A stretch of 64,000 bases of DNA from Opitutus sp. GAS368 (lineage in GTDB: Bacteria > Verrucomicrobiota > Verrucomicrobiia > Opitutales > Opitutaceae): positions 1-64,000 of the forward strand of contig CAMDOF010000014.1 of assembly GCA_945903465.1 (NCBI GenBank), in the 5' to 3' direction. How positions within the stretch are numbered: position 1 is the stretch's first letter; the number at the start of each line of letters is the position of its first letter. Of the stretch, positions 46,033-56,008 are shown piece by piece. A model generated the notes under the pieces. That model was not told the origin of the DNA. It made no database searches and saw nothing but the letters and a program-made list of their open reading frames with translations. Both the position numbers and the translations under genes were made by a program.

Positions 46033-48263
46033 TCCCTCAACCCAGCCTGCGTCCGCAGTTGACGGTCGATGAGTTGTCCCGTTCGGCGTGGTTCCTGGGC
46101 GGCGCGCTGGCGCTGGTCGGGCTGAGCTCGGCGTTTTATTTGGAAGTCGACGCGGTGGTTTTGGCGGCGTTGGCGTTCGTGGTGATGAGTACCACCTTGA
46201 TCTGGCCGGCCTTACCGGCGCGGATACCCACCATCGCACACACGTTGGCTTTTCCCTCGATCGTGGCGTTTTTCATCGGAGATCTTTGGCTGAAGACCGA
46301 GGTGCTTCCAGCCATGGTGCGACTTGCCATTTTGCTGTTGGTCTATCGGGCGATCTCCTACCGCCAGCGGCGGGATGATCTGCAGATCATCGTGCTGGGC
46401 CTATTCCTCATTATCGTCGCAGGGGTCTTGTCGGTTTCCCTGATCTTTGTACTGCAAATTTTAATTTATACTGCGTTGGTTTTGGCGCTGCTCCTGGTGA
46501 TCACTTTGCGGGAATCTGCCCGCGGGTCGGTCCCGGTCACGGCCCTGCCGGCGGGCGAAATCCCGCCGTGGGTTCGGTCGATGAGTTGGGGTCAGCTCCA
46601 CCGGCGATTTTGGGCGGCAACGGATTGGCGCGTGGTCAGTTTGGGCCTAGCGTTGTTTTCTGGCGTGGTCGGCGTATCCATTTTGTTGTTTCTTTTGATT
46701 CCACGCTTCCAGCTGGAAAACAGCCTGTTTCTTGATCGGTTCATCTCGAAGAAGGCGAAAACTGGCTTTAGCGATACGATCCGCTTTGGGGAGGTGACGG
46801 AGATTCAGCAGGACACGGGAGTGGCGCTAAGCGTCGACGTTTCGGATCAAACCAAGATCCCCGTGATGCCCTATTGGCGCATGTTGGTCTTGGACCAGTA
46901 CAGCGCGGGCACTTTCCGGCTTTCGTCAGCGCTAAGAAATCAGCAATTTGGTGCTGAGCGGACTAACTATTTCCTGCATGGTGAGAGCAAGCTGAAGCAA
47001 GGGCTTGGTTCAGAGTGGACTTTTTATCTCGAGTCAGGGGTGAGCCGGTTTCTGCCTTTGCTCGGTCACTTTGAGGTGGTGCGTTTCCGTGAAACCCAGA
47101 ATTTCCGGCTCGCCGCCCATTTATCGGTGGTGCAGTTGCGGGAAGAGCCGGTGACGATGGTGGCGTATCGGGTGGAAGGTTTTGACGCGAGTGGGAGCCT
47201 GCCTGATCCGGATTTTGCGCGGCTCTGGAGAAATCGCGCGCAGGTCGGCTCGCGGCGTCAGGTGTTGCAAAATGGGGTGGAGATTTCGGGAGAGCAGGAT
47301 TTAGCGGCGCTGCGCGGGGCGGTGCAGCGGGCCACGGCGGGCCAAAGTTTAGATGCGTTGGTTTTTGCTCGGCAAGTGGGGGCGTGGTTGCGGGCTAATC
47401 ACCCCTATTCTTTGGCTCCGAAGATTCCGGCGGGTCCCGGCGATCCGCTGGTGCGCTGGTTAGTTTCGAGCGAGGGTGGTCATTGCGAACTTTTTGCCGG
47501 TGCGATGGTGATTTTAGCCCGCACGGCGGGGTTCCCGGCGCGCGTCGTGACCGGTTTTCGCGGGGGGAGTTGGAACGGTTATTCCAACAATTTTTCGATT
47601 CGCCATGCGGACGCCCATGCCTGGGCAGAAATTTTTCAAGAGTCCTCCGGATCGTGGTTGCGAGCCGATCCCTTGGAACCGGCCGTGATTGAGGAAACGG
47701 TGGTGAAAGCGGCGGTGGCGACGGGCGCGCGGTTGGATCGCAGCTGGGGTGCTTGGACGGCTAGTCTGCGAGTTTTCTGGTACCGGAGGATCGTGAACTT
47801 TGATCAAAGCGCCCAGTTGGGTACGTTGAAGGCGGTCAAGCAGGCGACGGAAAATGTGGGCCAGCGGTTGCGCGAGTGGCTGGTGGCAGGCAACTGGCAA
47901 GCGATGGGATGGCTGCGGACGCCTTGGACCGTGCAGCGATTTCTCCAAGGGGCTTTAGGGATGGGGCTCGTCGGTGGATTGGCGGGGTGGTGGTGGGTGC
48001 GGGGGCGCGCGGCTTGGCGTCGCTGGGGCGCGGCGCACGGCGAGCGGACCGCGGACCCGACGCGGCGGGAGGCCGGGAGTTGGTTGAGGCGATTGGAGGA
48101 CTCTGGAAAGTGGCTGGAGAGAGGGGATGCCGAGATTTTGGCCGATCTCCAAAGAGTGCGTTTTGGAGACGCGAAGCGGTGGCCGGAGACGGCGGCCTTA
48201 TTTCGGCGGGCGAGGCGCTCGTGGCGGGCGGCGAAACGAGCGGCGCGACTTACTCGGACTTAA
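46029..48263 (+). CDS. TgpA-like transglutaminase membrane protein
   Basis: A 744-residue protein with about six N-terminal membrane helices (about 20-230), a periplasmic transglutaminase-like core, and a C-terminal helix near 635-660. The catalytic Cys is in GGHCELFAGAM, and the His/Asp lie in SIRHADAHAWAEIF and LRADPLEP. It fits the TgpA/DUF3488 family, periplasmic transglutaminases needed for viability in Pseudomonas. It forms the third gene of the MoxR-DUF58-TGase operon. Its 3' end overlaps the 3' end of the PBP2 gene by 14 bp on the opposite strand. Confidence 0.92.
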   Translation: MIPQPSLRPQLTVDELSRSAWFLGGALALVGLSSAFYLEVDAVVLAALAFVVMSTTLIWPALPARIPTIAHTLAFPSIVAFFIGDLWLKTEVLPAMVRLAILLLVYRAISYRQRRDDLQIIVLGLFLIIVAGVLSVSLIFVLQILIYTALVLALLLVITLRESARGSVPVTALPAGEIPPWVRSMSWGQLHRRFWAATDWRVVSLGLALFSGVVGVSILLFLLIPRFQLENSLFLDRFISKKAKTGFSDTIRFGEVTEIQQDTGVALSVDVSDQTKIPVMPYWRMLVLDQYSAGTFRLSSALRNQQFGAERTNYFLHGESKLKQGLGSEWTFYLESGVSRFLPLLGHFEVVRFRETQNFRLAAHLSVVQLREEPVTMVAYRVEGFDASGSLPDPDFARLWRNRAQVGSRRQVLQNGVEISGEQDLAALRGAVQRATAGQSLDALVFARQVGAWLRANHPYSLAPKIPAGPGDPLVRWLVSSEGGHCELFAGAMVILARTAGFPARVVTGFRGGSWNGYSNNFSIRHADAHAWAEIFQESSGSWLRADPLEPAVIEETVVKAAVATGARLDRSWGAWTASLRVFWYRRIVNFDQSAQLGTLKAVKQATENVGQRLREWLVAGNWQAMGWLRTPWTVQRFLQGALGMGLVGGLAGWWWVRGRAAWRRWGAAHGERTADPTRREAGSWLRRLEDSGKWLERGDAEILADLQRVRFGDAKRWPETAALFRRARRSWRAAKRAARLTRT

Positions 48264-50226
48264 AGAGGGGCGCGGCCGGTTGGGCGGCGGGTGTTTTGCG
48301 GGTGAAGTATTTTTTCAGCAGGGCCGCCGCGATCGGCGCGGCGTGCCGGCCGCCTTCAAAGCTTTCTCCGGCGGTTTCACCCTCAATCGCGACGGCGACG
48401 GCGATGACTGGCTGCTCCACTGGCGCGAAGCAAATAAACCAAGCGAAATTGATATTTTTGCCACCCTCGACTCGCTTTTGAGCAGTGCCGGTTTTGCCGG
48501 CGACGGTCACGCCTTCGATGCGATAGGCCGGGGTGCTGATGACTTTCCCCGTGCCGTCGGTAGTGCAACCGAGCATGCCTTCGAGCAGGGCTTTTCGCTC
48601 CTCCGGCTTTAAGCCGATCGTCGCCGTGCGCTGCGTTGGCCGATTGGGGTCGTGGACGAGGGTTGGCTGGGTGAGGAATTCGCCCCGCGCGATCGAAGCA
48701 GCGAAGCAAGCCATTTGTAATGGCGTAACCAGTACAAAGCCTTGCCCGATGGCCATGTTCGCCGTGTCGCCTGGTACCCAAGCTTCTTTCTGGGTGCGTT
48801 GCTTCCAATCGGGATCCGGCATCGTCATGCGATGGCCCTCGCCCGGCAGCTCGATTCCCGTCGGCTGGTCCAGATGAAATCGCCGGCCTTCTGCCGCTAT
48901 CAACGCCGCCGTTGTGAGCCGCCCCGCTTCATAATAATAGATATCGCAGCTCTTTGCCACGGCGTCGCTGAGCAGGATTTCGCCGTGGCGTCCGCGGCCG
49001 TTGTCGCAATAAAATATCCGATTCCCAAGACGCAGCAGGCCGTTGCACTTGATGATGGCATTATCGGGGGTGATGGCTCCCGCCCTTAGTGCGGCCATCG
49101 TGGTGAGCAGTTTAAACGTCGAACCTGGCGGCCAAAATCCATTGAGCGCGAGATTGTACCAGGCACCGCGCTTCGTCATGTCGGCGACGAATTCCGCGGA
49201 TGCTCTTGGCGAAAACTTGTTCAGATCAAAATCCGGTTTGCTCGCCATCACCAACACTTCGCCTGTCGCGATATCGAGGGCGACCGCCGTTCCCCGTTGG
49301 TCGCCGATCGCCTCCTCCGTCGCGAGTTGCAGATCGATGTCCAGCGAGGTGACGAGGTGCTGGCCCTGCTTCGGTGCCCGCGTCTCAAGTGGTGGGTTGA
49401 TTTTGTAGCCCGTGGGGTCAACGCGGTAAATTCGCCCGCCGGCTTCACCTTGCAATTGGCTATCAAACCATTTCTCGAGCCCGTCTTTTCCCGCCGTGCC
49501 CTTCATTCTGAACGTGGTCAAATCATCACCTGGAAAGCCCACCGCTTCCACATCGTTGTCGGCCCGAACGTAGCCGAGCGTGTGGGCGGCCGCGGAGCCG
49601 TGGGGATAGGTGCGGGCGTTTGAAGCGTAAACTTCGAGCGGCGAACGCACGGGCAATCCTTCGATCAGTCGCGCGTATTCCTTCAGCGAGAGGTGATCCA
49701 TCAGCGTGAAGGGCAACAACAGTTGGCGGTCGAAGTGTCGGCGTAAATCGGCCGCATCGACTTGGTCGTTCCGGCCGGTGAGTTGATTGACCTGATCGAG
49801 GTAACGCTGCACCAACGTGACCCGGGCGATTTGCTTCAACTGGGCGTCCGCGGGCACATCTTGCCGATCGCTGGTGGCCACATAGTTTTTGTAAATCCGG
49901 ATGTGCTCGCGCCGTAGTTCCGATTTAAGCTCGTCCAAGTGGAGCAGCACCGCAAAGCGGTGGCGATTGCCGACCAAGAGCTGCCCGTGGCGATCGTAGA
50001 TATTTCCGCGCGCGCCGGGGAAAATAATCCGCCGTTGGTTTTGCTGCCGCTCGGCATCGGCATAATCATTGGCTTTGATCAATTGGCGGTAGGCGAGACC
50101 TCCGGCGAGTGTCAGCAAAAGGACTGCAGTGAGAAAATAGAAAAAGAGAATGCGCGGGTTGTAGCTCCGGTGCGATTGAACGAGCTTGCCCGATCGTTCG
50201 TTGAGTGAGTCTTCGTCGGAGTCCAT
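48250..50226 (-). CDS. mrdA: Penicillin-binding protein 2 (elongasome transpeptidase)
   Basis: A class B penicillin-binding protein that cross-links peptidoglycan during side-wall growth. 658 residues from the ATG at 50226, where MDSDEDSLNE precedes a membrane helix (about 26-46); the longer frame is Arg-rich and rejected. The N-terminal dimerisation part carries RRIIFPGARGNIYDRHG. The transpeptidase domain has PPGSTFKL (active Ser), SCD (SxN) and AGKTGTAQ (KTG). It is the last gene of the mreB-mreC-mreD-mrdA group. RodA, the usual partner glycosyltransferase, is not next to it, because the MoxR-type operon converges here. Confidence 0.95.
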   Translation of the reverse strand: MDSDEDSLNERSGKLVQSHRSYNPRILFFYFLTAVLLLTLAGGLAYRQLIKANDYADAERQQNQRRIIFPGARGNIYDRHGQLLVGNRHRFAVLLHLDELKSELRREHIRIYKNYVATSDRQDVPADAQLKQIARVTLVQRYLDQVNQLTGRNDQVDAADLRRHFDRQLLLPFTLMDHLSLKEYARLIEGLPVRSPLEVYASNARTYPHGSAAAHTLGYVRADNDVEAVGFPGDDLTTFRMKGTAGKDGLEKWFDSQLQGEAGGRIYRVDPTGYKINPPLETRAPKQGQHLVTSLDIDLQLATEEAIGDQRGTAVALDIATGEVLVMASKPDFDLNKFSPRASAEFVADMTKRGAWYNLALNGFWPPGSTFKLLTTMAALRAGAITPDNAIIKCNGLLRLGNRIFYCDNGRGRHGEILLSDAVAKSCDIYYYEAGRLTTAALIAAEGRRFHLDQPTGIELPGEGHRMTMPDPDWKQRTQKEAWVPGDTANMAIGQGFVLVTPLQMACFAASIARGEFLTQPTLVHDPNRPTQRTATIGLKPEERKALLEGMLGCTTDGTGKVISTPAYRIEGVTVAGKTGTAQKRVEGGKNINFAWFICFAPVEQPVIAVAVAIEGETAGESFEGGRHAAPIAAALLKKYFTRKTPAAQPAAPLFKSE

Positions 50227-50254
50227 AGCCGTAAAAAATAACCGGATTCCGCTC

Positions 50255-50764
50255 TTAACCGGTCGACGCGTAGCCCGGTCCCGCCAGCGCCATCGTTTTG
50301 GCCTGGAGCGCAAAAAACCAAGGAGTGATTACGGCCAAAAAAATCTGCGAGCAGGCGAGGTCAGCCATCAGCCGGGGCCAGACGGCCGCGGGTGCGGGAG
50401 AATCGTGGATTTGGCTGAAAGAGAATATCAAGAAGAGCGCGAGATTCGTCAGCAGGACGACAAGCACGCTGGCGATGGTGTCTTCGCGGGGTACCCGGTC
50501 GCGAATATGAAAGATGACGACGTGAGCAGCGGCGAAGAGCAGGGTGTGCGTGCCGAAGGTCACCGGCGTCGTGGCATCGCAGAGGAGTCCGCCCATGAGC
50601 GCCGCCGCTAGCCCTGGGCCGTGAGGTTGCGTCAGCGCGGCGAAGGCGACGAATAAGCCACCGGCGAATAAATATACGCGCCAGCCGGTGAGTGCGTGGT
50701 TGGCCTGACCAATCACGGTCCACAGCAGCAGGAGCGTGGCAAAAAGGGTGAGCGCGCGGCGCAT
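50255..50764 (-). CDS. mreD: Rod shape-determining protein MreD
   Basis: A 169-residue integral membrane protein with four to five hydrophobic helices and the GLAAALMGGLLCDATTPVTF segment typical of MreD, which links MreC with PBP2/RodA in the cell-elongation complex. The start ATG (50764) opens MRRALTLFATLLLLW. It lies 64 bp after mreC and 28 bp before the PBP2 gene. Weakly conserved family, so the call rests on context as much as sequence. Confidence 0.88.
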   Translation of the reverse strand: MRRALTLFATLLLLWTVIGQANHALTGWRVYLFAGGLFVAFAALTQPHGPGLAAALMGGLLCDATTPVTFGTHTLLFAAAHVVIFHIRDRVPREDTIASVLVVLLTNLALFLIFSFSQIHDSPAPAAVWPRLMADLACSQIFLAVITPWFFALQAKTMALAGPGYASTG

Positions 50765-50828
50765 GGGAACGGCTGGGTCAGGGCAGGGGCAACGCGAGGT
50801 CGCAAGGTCGATTTATCAGTGGTATCAT

Positions 50829-51668
50829 TCAGCGTCCGCCGAGGTTAGCGAGCGGTACGAGTACGGTCACTTCCGTCAAGGAACCGAGGCGTTCGTCGAG
50901 TCTGACCTCGCCGGATTTAAAAAGACCATCGTTGCCTGAATCGGCGCGCACGATGGTGCCGAGGGTGAGACCGGGAGGAAACACCCCGCCAAAGCCCGAG
51001 GTAACGAGTCGTTTGGGTGACTGGGTCGTCGCAATAATGTCCAGCGGCATAAATTCCACGACTCCGGTGGGTGGGGCAAAGGTCGGGTTGATCCCTCCTT
51101 GAAAACTCAGCGGTCGGGCATCGCCTTCCACGACGCCCGCTAGCCGCACATTCGGGCTGCTGATGAGTTCGACGACCGCCGTGGTCGCATACACCTCGGT
51201 GACGCGCCCGACCACTCCGCCGGTGAAAACAACCGGCGCACCGGGCGGGATGCCAAAATTTTTTCCCTTGCGAATGACGATGCGCTGCCACCAACCAGAG
51301 AAATCACGGCGGGCGACTCGCGCATGCTCGTAGCGGTACTCGCTGAAAGACGGTAGGCGCAACAGGCTTTCTAGCCGAGTGATCTCCGACTGTAATTCGA
51401 CGTTCTGTTGTACGGCGAGTTCGTAGGATGAATTCAGCCTGGCCAAGTCGCGGCTCGCCTCGATGAGTTCGTCCTTCGAATGCAGGCGGAGCGACCAGTA
51501 CTCTTTTAAAACTCTGGCATAGTCCGCGGTGATCGTGATTGGGGCCGTGAGTTCGAAAAAGGTCGCGCGGGTCAACGTCTTGATGGCGGTCGGTATCAGC
51601 AGCCACGCCCCGACGATGAGGGCGAGGGTTACGAACGGTCTGGTTTGATCGAGGCGTTTGAAAGGCAC
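50829..51668 (-). CDS. mreC: Rod shape-determining protein MreC
   Basis: A 279-residue bitopic protein: short cytoplasmic start, one membrane helix (about 12-30), then a coiled-coil-like segment (about 60-100: ELIEASRDLARLNSS... rich in Leu/Glu), then two beta domains. The conserved segments ARVARRDFSGWWQRIVI and GAPVVFTGGVVGRVTEV, with later GLVTSGFGGVFPPGL-type strands, are characteristic. MreC scaffolds PBP2 and MreD in the periplasm. Separated from mreB by a 387-bp gap without any gene. Confidence 0.93.
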   Translation of the reverse strand: MPFKRLDQTRPFVTLALIVGAWLLIPTAIKTLTRATFFELTAPITITADYARVLKEYWSLRLHSKDELIEASRDLARLNSSYELAVQQNVELQSEITRLESLLRLPSFSEYRYEHARVARRDFSGWWQRIVIRKGKNFGIPPGAPVVFTGGVVGRVTEVYATTAVVELISSPNVRLAGVVEGDARPLSFQGGINPTFAPPTGVVEFMPLDIIATTQSPKRLVTSGFGGVFPPGLTLGTIVRADSGNDGLFKSGEVRLDERLGSLTEVTVLVPLANLGGR

Positions 51669-52055
51669 GGGCGTTGGGTGATTACTCGACTCGACCTACC
51701 GAAGGCACGGAAAAACGGCGGAGGTGAGGGGAAATGTTCGGGCCCCATTGGGTCGGGGAGTGCTGGCTGGGGCGTCGCAGGTGAGGGCCGCTGTTCCCCG
51801 AGGTGGCTTGGCCGCCGAAGCGGTGAGTCGGGCCGAAGTCGGCGAGAAGGCGGGCGTCGTTAAGCTTGGGTGCTGGTCGGGTCGAAAGCTCCACTGGAGG
51901 GCGATCGGGCCGAGGTCTGTGGAGGTAAATGGCGTCGATCTCTTGAATCGGAAGCAGCGAGTCCGCCGGCGGTTCACCGGCCAGCCGGCGTCATTTTTGC
52001 CCGGCGAGTTGAGGCGGGCGGGCGGGTGCGGCGGCGGACGCCGGCCCCAAGCCAT
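51669..52055. other. Long untranslated gap inside mre gene group
   Basis: 387 bp between the mreB stop and the mreC start on the same strand, unusual for an operon whose other junctions are 28-64 bp. No reading frame looks protein-like, and I see no obvious terminator, repeat or RNA fold. It could hold a separate mreC promoter. Confidence 0.4.
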
Positions 52056-53069
52056 TCAGACGTTTTGCATTAACCAAGACAGATCATTCAAAACCGCGCC
52101 CGTACCGTTGGCCACCGCGGAGAGCGGATCGTCGCTGACGGTCACGGGCAAGCCGGTCTTCTCGCTGAGGAGATGGTCAATGCCTCGGATCAGCGCACCG
52201 CCGCCCGCCATGACAAAACCGCGATCGACGAGGTCAGCGGAAAGTTCAGGTGGGCAGCGCTCAAGGGTCACGCGGACCGCATCGACGATCGACGCGATCG
52301 TATCGGCCAAGGCTTCGCGAATCTCTTGAGACGTGACGTGAATCGTTTTGGGCAGACCGGCGACAGAGTCTCGACCCTTCACTTCCATGGAAAGTTCTTC
52401 ATCGAGGGGATAAGCCGATCCAATGCGGCACTTGATATCTTCGGCGGTGCGCTCACCGATGAGAAGATTATAGGCCCGCTTCATGTAGTTGATGATGGCG
52501 CTATCGAGCTCGTCGCCGGCGACGCGGATCGATTTTGAGAAGACGATCCCGTTGAGCGAAATAATCGCGATCTCGGTGGTGCCGCCACCGATATCGACGA
52601 TCATGTTGGCGGCGGGTTCGTCGATCGGCAGGCCCACGCCAATGGCCGCAGCCATGGGCTCTGGAATCGTGATGACGTCGCGCGCTCCGGCGTGCATGGC
52701 GGATTCTTTAACGGCCCGCTTTTCAACCTCGGTAATGCCCGAAGGAATGGCTATGACCACGCGAGGCGGAGCCCGAAAGGAGCCTCCCGATACTTTTCGG
52801 ATAAAATAGCGGAGCATCGCCTCCGTCACGTCGAAGTCGGCAATGACTCCGTCTTTCATCGGCCGGATCGCGGTGATGTTACCGGGCGTGCGCCCCAGCA
52901 TGCGTTTGGCTTCGTCCCCGACCGCGCGGACTTTTCGAGAGACGGTATCAAGCGCGACCACGGAGGGTTCACGTAGAACGATCCCCTTGTCTTTTACGTA
53001 GACAAGGGTGTTGGCTGTGCCGAGATCGATACCGATGTCGTTCGAGAAGTAACCGAAGATATTCGCCAT
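52056..53069 (-). CDS. mreB: Rod shape-determining actin MreB
   Basis: Bacterial actin that positions the elongation machinery under the membrane. 337 residues from the ATG at 53069, where the family start [20 protein letters not shown] contains the phosphate-1 motif; the longer open frame adds 79 unrelated residues. Other nucleotide-binding motifs are [16 protein letters not shown] and [16 protein letters not shown] (phosphate 2), plus a late [12 protein letters not shown] adenosine motif. All are intact. First gene of the mre set, with a 329-bp upstream gap. Confidence 0.97.
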   Translation of the reverse strand: MANIFGYFSNDIGIDLGTANTLVYVKDKGIVLREPSVVALDTVSRKVRAVGDEAKRMLGRTPGNITAIRPMKDGVIADFDVTEAMLRYFIRKVSGGSFRAPPRVVIAIPSGITEVEKRAVKESAMHAGARDVITIPEPMAAAIGVGLPIDEPAANMIVDIGGGTTEIAIISLNGIVFSKSIRVAGDELDSAIINYMKRAYNLLIGERTAEDIKCRIGSAYPLDEELSMEVKGRDSVAGLPKTIHVTSQEIREALADTIASIVDAVRVTLERCPPELSADLVDRGFVMAGGGALIRGIDHLLSEKTGLPVTVSDDPLSAVANGTGAVLNDLSWLMQNV

Positions 53070-53398
53070 GTTGCGGGTGCGAGAAGCGACAGAGGGGCGA
53101 CAATTCGCTTGGTCAACGAATCGGCGCGTTTCGCTACTGTCAACGTGGTAAAATAATCCGTGAAAAATGAGTCGCGCTAAAAGAGTGCGGAGTTGGGTCC
53201 GGGGAGGGAGCTGGCTCGAGCTGAGCGGGACTGCGGCGAGCAGCTGGAGCAATGTTCTGGCCGCACGGTTTATCGAGCTGGTCGTTGGCCGGGTAGGTGC
53301 GCCCACCTCGTTTTTGCGCAGGCGCTAGCATGTGCATGCCTTGGTGGCGACTTTGCCACCCGGATGGGTGGGTGCAACGGGCGGGGCGTGGCCGGCGA
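53070..53398. other. mreB upstream region with small ORF candidate
   Basis: 329 bp between the end of the U32 gene and the mreB start. It contains the mreB promoter. A 53-codon plus-strand frame (53167-53328), [16 protein letters not shown]..., sits beside a TAAAAT element (about 53149), but has no ribosome-binding site, and I do not accept it as a gene. Otherwise nothing is recognisable. Confidence 0.35.
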
Positions 53399-55993
53399 TT
53401 ACGTTTTGCGCGCGATTACCTGTGGCGCGGTATCGATCTGCCCGCGGGTTACCCCGAGCTGGTTCAAGAGCTTCAGCTCGCGCCAAAGGTCGGCGCCGGT
53501 GATCTCTCCGCGCAGCAGTTGCCCGTAGCGCGTGAGGGTTCGCTCGACCTCGCCGGCGTCCTCGTTGACGAACTCCACGCGAAAGCTGCGGGCTCCGAGT
53601 TCAAGCAACCGCCCGACATACTCTGCGCCGGTCTGCGCGCGGTTGTTGAAAACCGTATTGCGGCAGCCTGCATCGGCCCTGAGCGGTAGTTCGGCGCCGA
53701 CGCGGTCCCGGAGCGCGACGCGGTGCGTGTCGCATGGCCGTCCACAATCCCGATAGTCTTTACCGGACGATAAAAACGCGCAGTACACGCAGTGCTCCAT
53801 GTGAAACATCGGCATGTGCTGGTGAATGGTGAGGTCGAACCACGTGGGAGGCGCGCCCTTCAGCAACGCCTCCAACTGGACAATGTTGAGATCGTAACTG
53901 GCGGTGACGCGCTCAAGGCGGTGGCGCGTCCGCAGGTAGTCCGCCGTCCACGGATTTGCGACGTTGAGCGAAAAGTCACCCCGCTGGCGGTCGTTGGCAA
54001 AAAACTGCAGGTGATCGTAATTGCGGACGAGATACCCGTCGGCCTCGCAGGAGCGCACCTGTTTTAAAATCCACTCTTCTCCAGGTTTGAAGATGCGGGG
54101 AGGGGCGACCCAGATTGTGGCGGGCGCCGACTCTCCCTTGCCGGTGGCTTGCAGTTCGCGAAAACGAGCGACGGCCTCGCGGTAGCGCTTGGGGTTTTCA
54201 AACTCGCAGTAAATGGTCCGCGCGCCTGATTTCCATGCCGCGTCAAGTTGCTCAAGCAACCGGATAACGGCAATTAATTCTGGGGCCGGTGGGGGCGGGT
54301 TGGTCCGCTGGTAATTCGGCGGCGTCAGCGGCGAGGTTTGCCAGCGCTGGGGCCGGGCACGGAGCTGCTCGAGGGCGAGCGCCGCTTCCCGTCTTAGGCG
54401 GTTTAATTCACTCACCGGCAGGATGAGATCGCCGACGAGATGGGAGTGCAGTTCACCCAGTTGGAAAGGCGTGCCGCCCAAGCGGCCCAGTTGGGCGCGC
54501 AGGCGTTCAAAGGTGAGGGGTTGGCTCTCGGCGGCCGCCAAGGGCAGGGTTGAGTCGATTTTTACGACGTGGCCTTGCTCGTCCTGGGCGATCAGCGTCA
54601 GGGGGCTGCCGAGGTGGCCGTGCACTTCGACTTTGATCGGGCGGGTGTGCCTGATGCGTTCGCCTGCAAACGTCGCGCGGAGTTCGCGATCGAGCGCGGG
54701 ATCGTTGGTTTTCCAGACTAATTGGCCGGGCTGCACCCGCCGCCAATCGATATCGCCGTGACCGAAACGCAGGGTGGTTTCCTTCGCGGGGCCTCCCTCA
54801 GGTTCAACTTGGTAAACGCGGCCGCCCTGCTCGCGCTCGTCTGGTTTCCCAGCGTCGAAAACAATGCCATCCCCAGGTTTTACGGGCGCGATCAGCCGCA
54901 GCGAGGCGCTCGCCGTCCCGACCCGAGTCACTTCGCCGAGCAAAACGCCGCGCTTCGTGCCAAACCGCGCATGCGCGAGTTCCTGGTTGTGGATCCCTCG
55001 AAACCAGCCCGTGTAGAGGCCGCGGGAAAAAGCCATTTGCAACTCGTAGTGCGGGCTCGGTTGGTTTTCGCCCGTCTCGGCCTTTTCCGGCCAGAGGCGA
55101 TCGAGCGCTTGCCGATAAACGCGGGTGATGCTCGCAACATACTCGGGCGACTTCAGCCGACCTTCAATTTTCAGAGATGAGACGCCCACGCGAACTAACT
55201 CCGGCAGGACGTCGAGTCCCGCGAGGTCTTGTGGACTGAGGAGGTAGCGACGGTCGCCGAGATCTATTTTCCGGCCGTCGGCGATCAGATCGTAGGGCAG
55301 CCGGCACGCTTGCGCGCACTCTCCGCGGTTCGCCGAGCGTCCGCCCAGCGACTCGCTCGTCAGGCATTGGCCGGAGTAGGCGACGCAGAGCGCGCCGTGC
55401 ACGAAAACCTCCAGCGGCATAACGTCGGCGGGCGACGTTTGCGCCGCGCGAATCGTGGCAATTTCTGCGATCGAATTTTCTCGGGCGAGTACGACCAACT
55501 GCGCTCCGAGCTCCCGCGCAAATTCCACCCCGGCAGCGCTCGTGATCGTCATCTGCGTGGAGCAATGGATGGGAAAATCCGCGGAAAGGGCCCGAATCAT
55601 TCGGCAGACCCCGATGTCTTGCACAATCGCCGCATCGACCCCGGCCGCGATGATGGTGCGAAGATAGTCCGCGGCATCCGCGAGCTCGTTCGTAAATACC
55701 AGCGTGTTAAAGGTCACGTAGCCGCGTACACCGCGCCGATGCAGAAACTCCATCAACGCCGGAAGATCACTTTGCGTAAAATTTTTGGCCCGCATCCGAG
55801 CGTTGAAACGCTCCAGACCAAAATAAATGGCATCGGCCCCGTTCTCGACGGCCGCGCGGGCGCATTCCCAATCGCCCGCCGGCGCCAGCAACTCGGGCCG
55901 GCGGCGCGGCGCGAGGCTAGTCCCCGCCGTTCCGCTTGGCTGGGGAGCGCACGCGGTCGGCGCGGAGGTGGCGGGAGAATCCGAGTTGAACAT
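53399..55993 (-). CDS. U32 peptidase-family protein, RlhA-like
   Basis: An 864-residue protein with an N-terminal U32 barrel (about 30-330) starting RRPELLAPAGDWECARAAVE. This domain carries the cysteine signature (SGQCLTSESLGGRSANRG, then ECAQACR), as in E. coli RlhA, which hydroxylates 23S rRNA C2501 using an iron-sulfur cluster. The remaining part matches the DUF3656/collagenase-like C-terminal region. A further Cys set in MEHCVYCAFLSSG and YRDCGRPCD near residue 740 suggests another metal site. Despite the name, proteolysis is not required. It is 15 bp downstream of the MFS gene on the same strand. Confidence 0.9.
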   Translation of the reverse strand: MFNSDSPATSAPTACAPQPSGTAGTSLAPRRRPELLAPAGDWECARAAVENGADAIYFGLERFNARMRAKNFTQSDLPALMEFLHRRGVRGYVTFNTLVFTNELADAADYLRTIIAAGVDAAIVQDIGVCRMIRALSADFPIHCSTQMTITSAAGVEFARELGAQLVVLARENSIAEIATIRAAQTSPADVMPLEVFVHGALCVAYSGQCLTSESLGGRSANRGECAQACRLPYDLIADGRKIDLGDRRYLLSPQDLAGLDVLPELVRVGVSSLKIEGRLKSPEYVASITRVYRQALDRLWPEKAETGENQPSPHYELQMAFSRGLYTGWFRGIHNQELAHARFGTKRGVLLGEVTRVGTASASLRLIAPVKPGDGIVFDAGKPDEREQGGRVYQVEPEGGPAKETTLRFGHGDIDWRRVQPGQLVWKTNDPALDRELRATFAGERIRHTRPIKVEVHGHLGSPLTLIAQDEQGHVVKIDSTLPLAAAESQPLTFERLRAQLGRLGGTPFQLGELHSHLVGDLILPVSELNRLRREAALALEQLRARPQRWQTSPLTPPNYQRTNPPPPAPELIAVIRLLEQLDAAWKSGARTIYCEFENPKRYREAVARFRELQATGKGESAPATIWVAPPRIFKPGEEWILKQVRSCEADGYLVRNYDHLQFFANDRQRGDFSLNVANPWTADYLRTRHRLERVTASYDLNIVQLEALLKGAPPTWFDLTIHQHMPMFHMEHCVYCAFLSSGKDYRDCGRPCDTHRVALRDRVGAELPLRADAGCRNTVFNNRAQTGAEYVGRLLELGARSFRVEFVNEDAGEVERTLTRYGQLLRGEITGADLWRELKLLNQLGVTRGQIDTAPQVIARKT

Positions 55994-56008
55994 GAAGGGG
56001 GGAGACTT

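Noticed and set aside
53167-53328. 53-codon frame in front of mreB
   Set aside because: No ribosome-binding site, no recognised features; listed only as a remark in the region entry.
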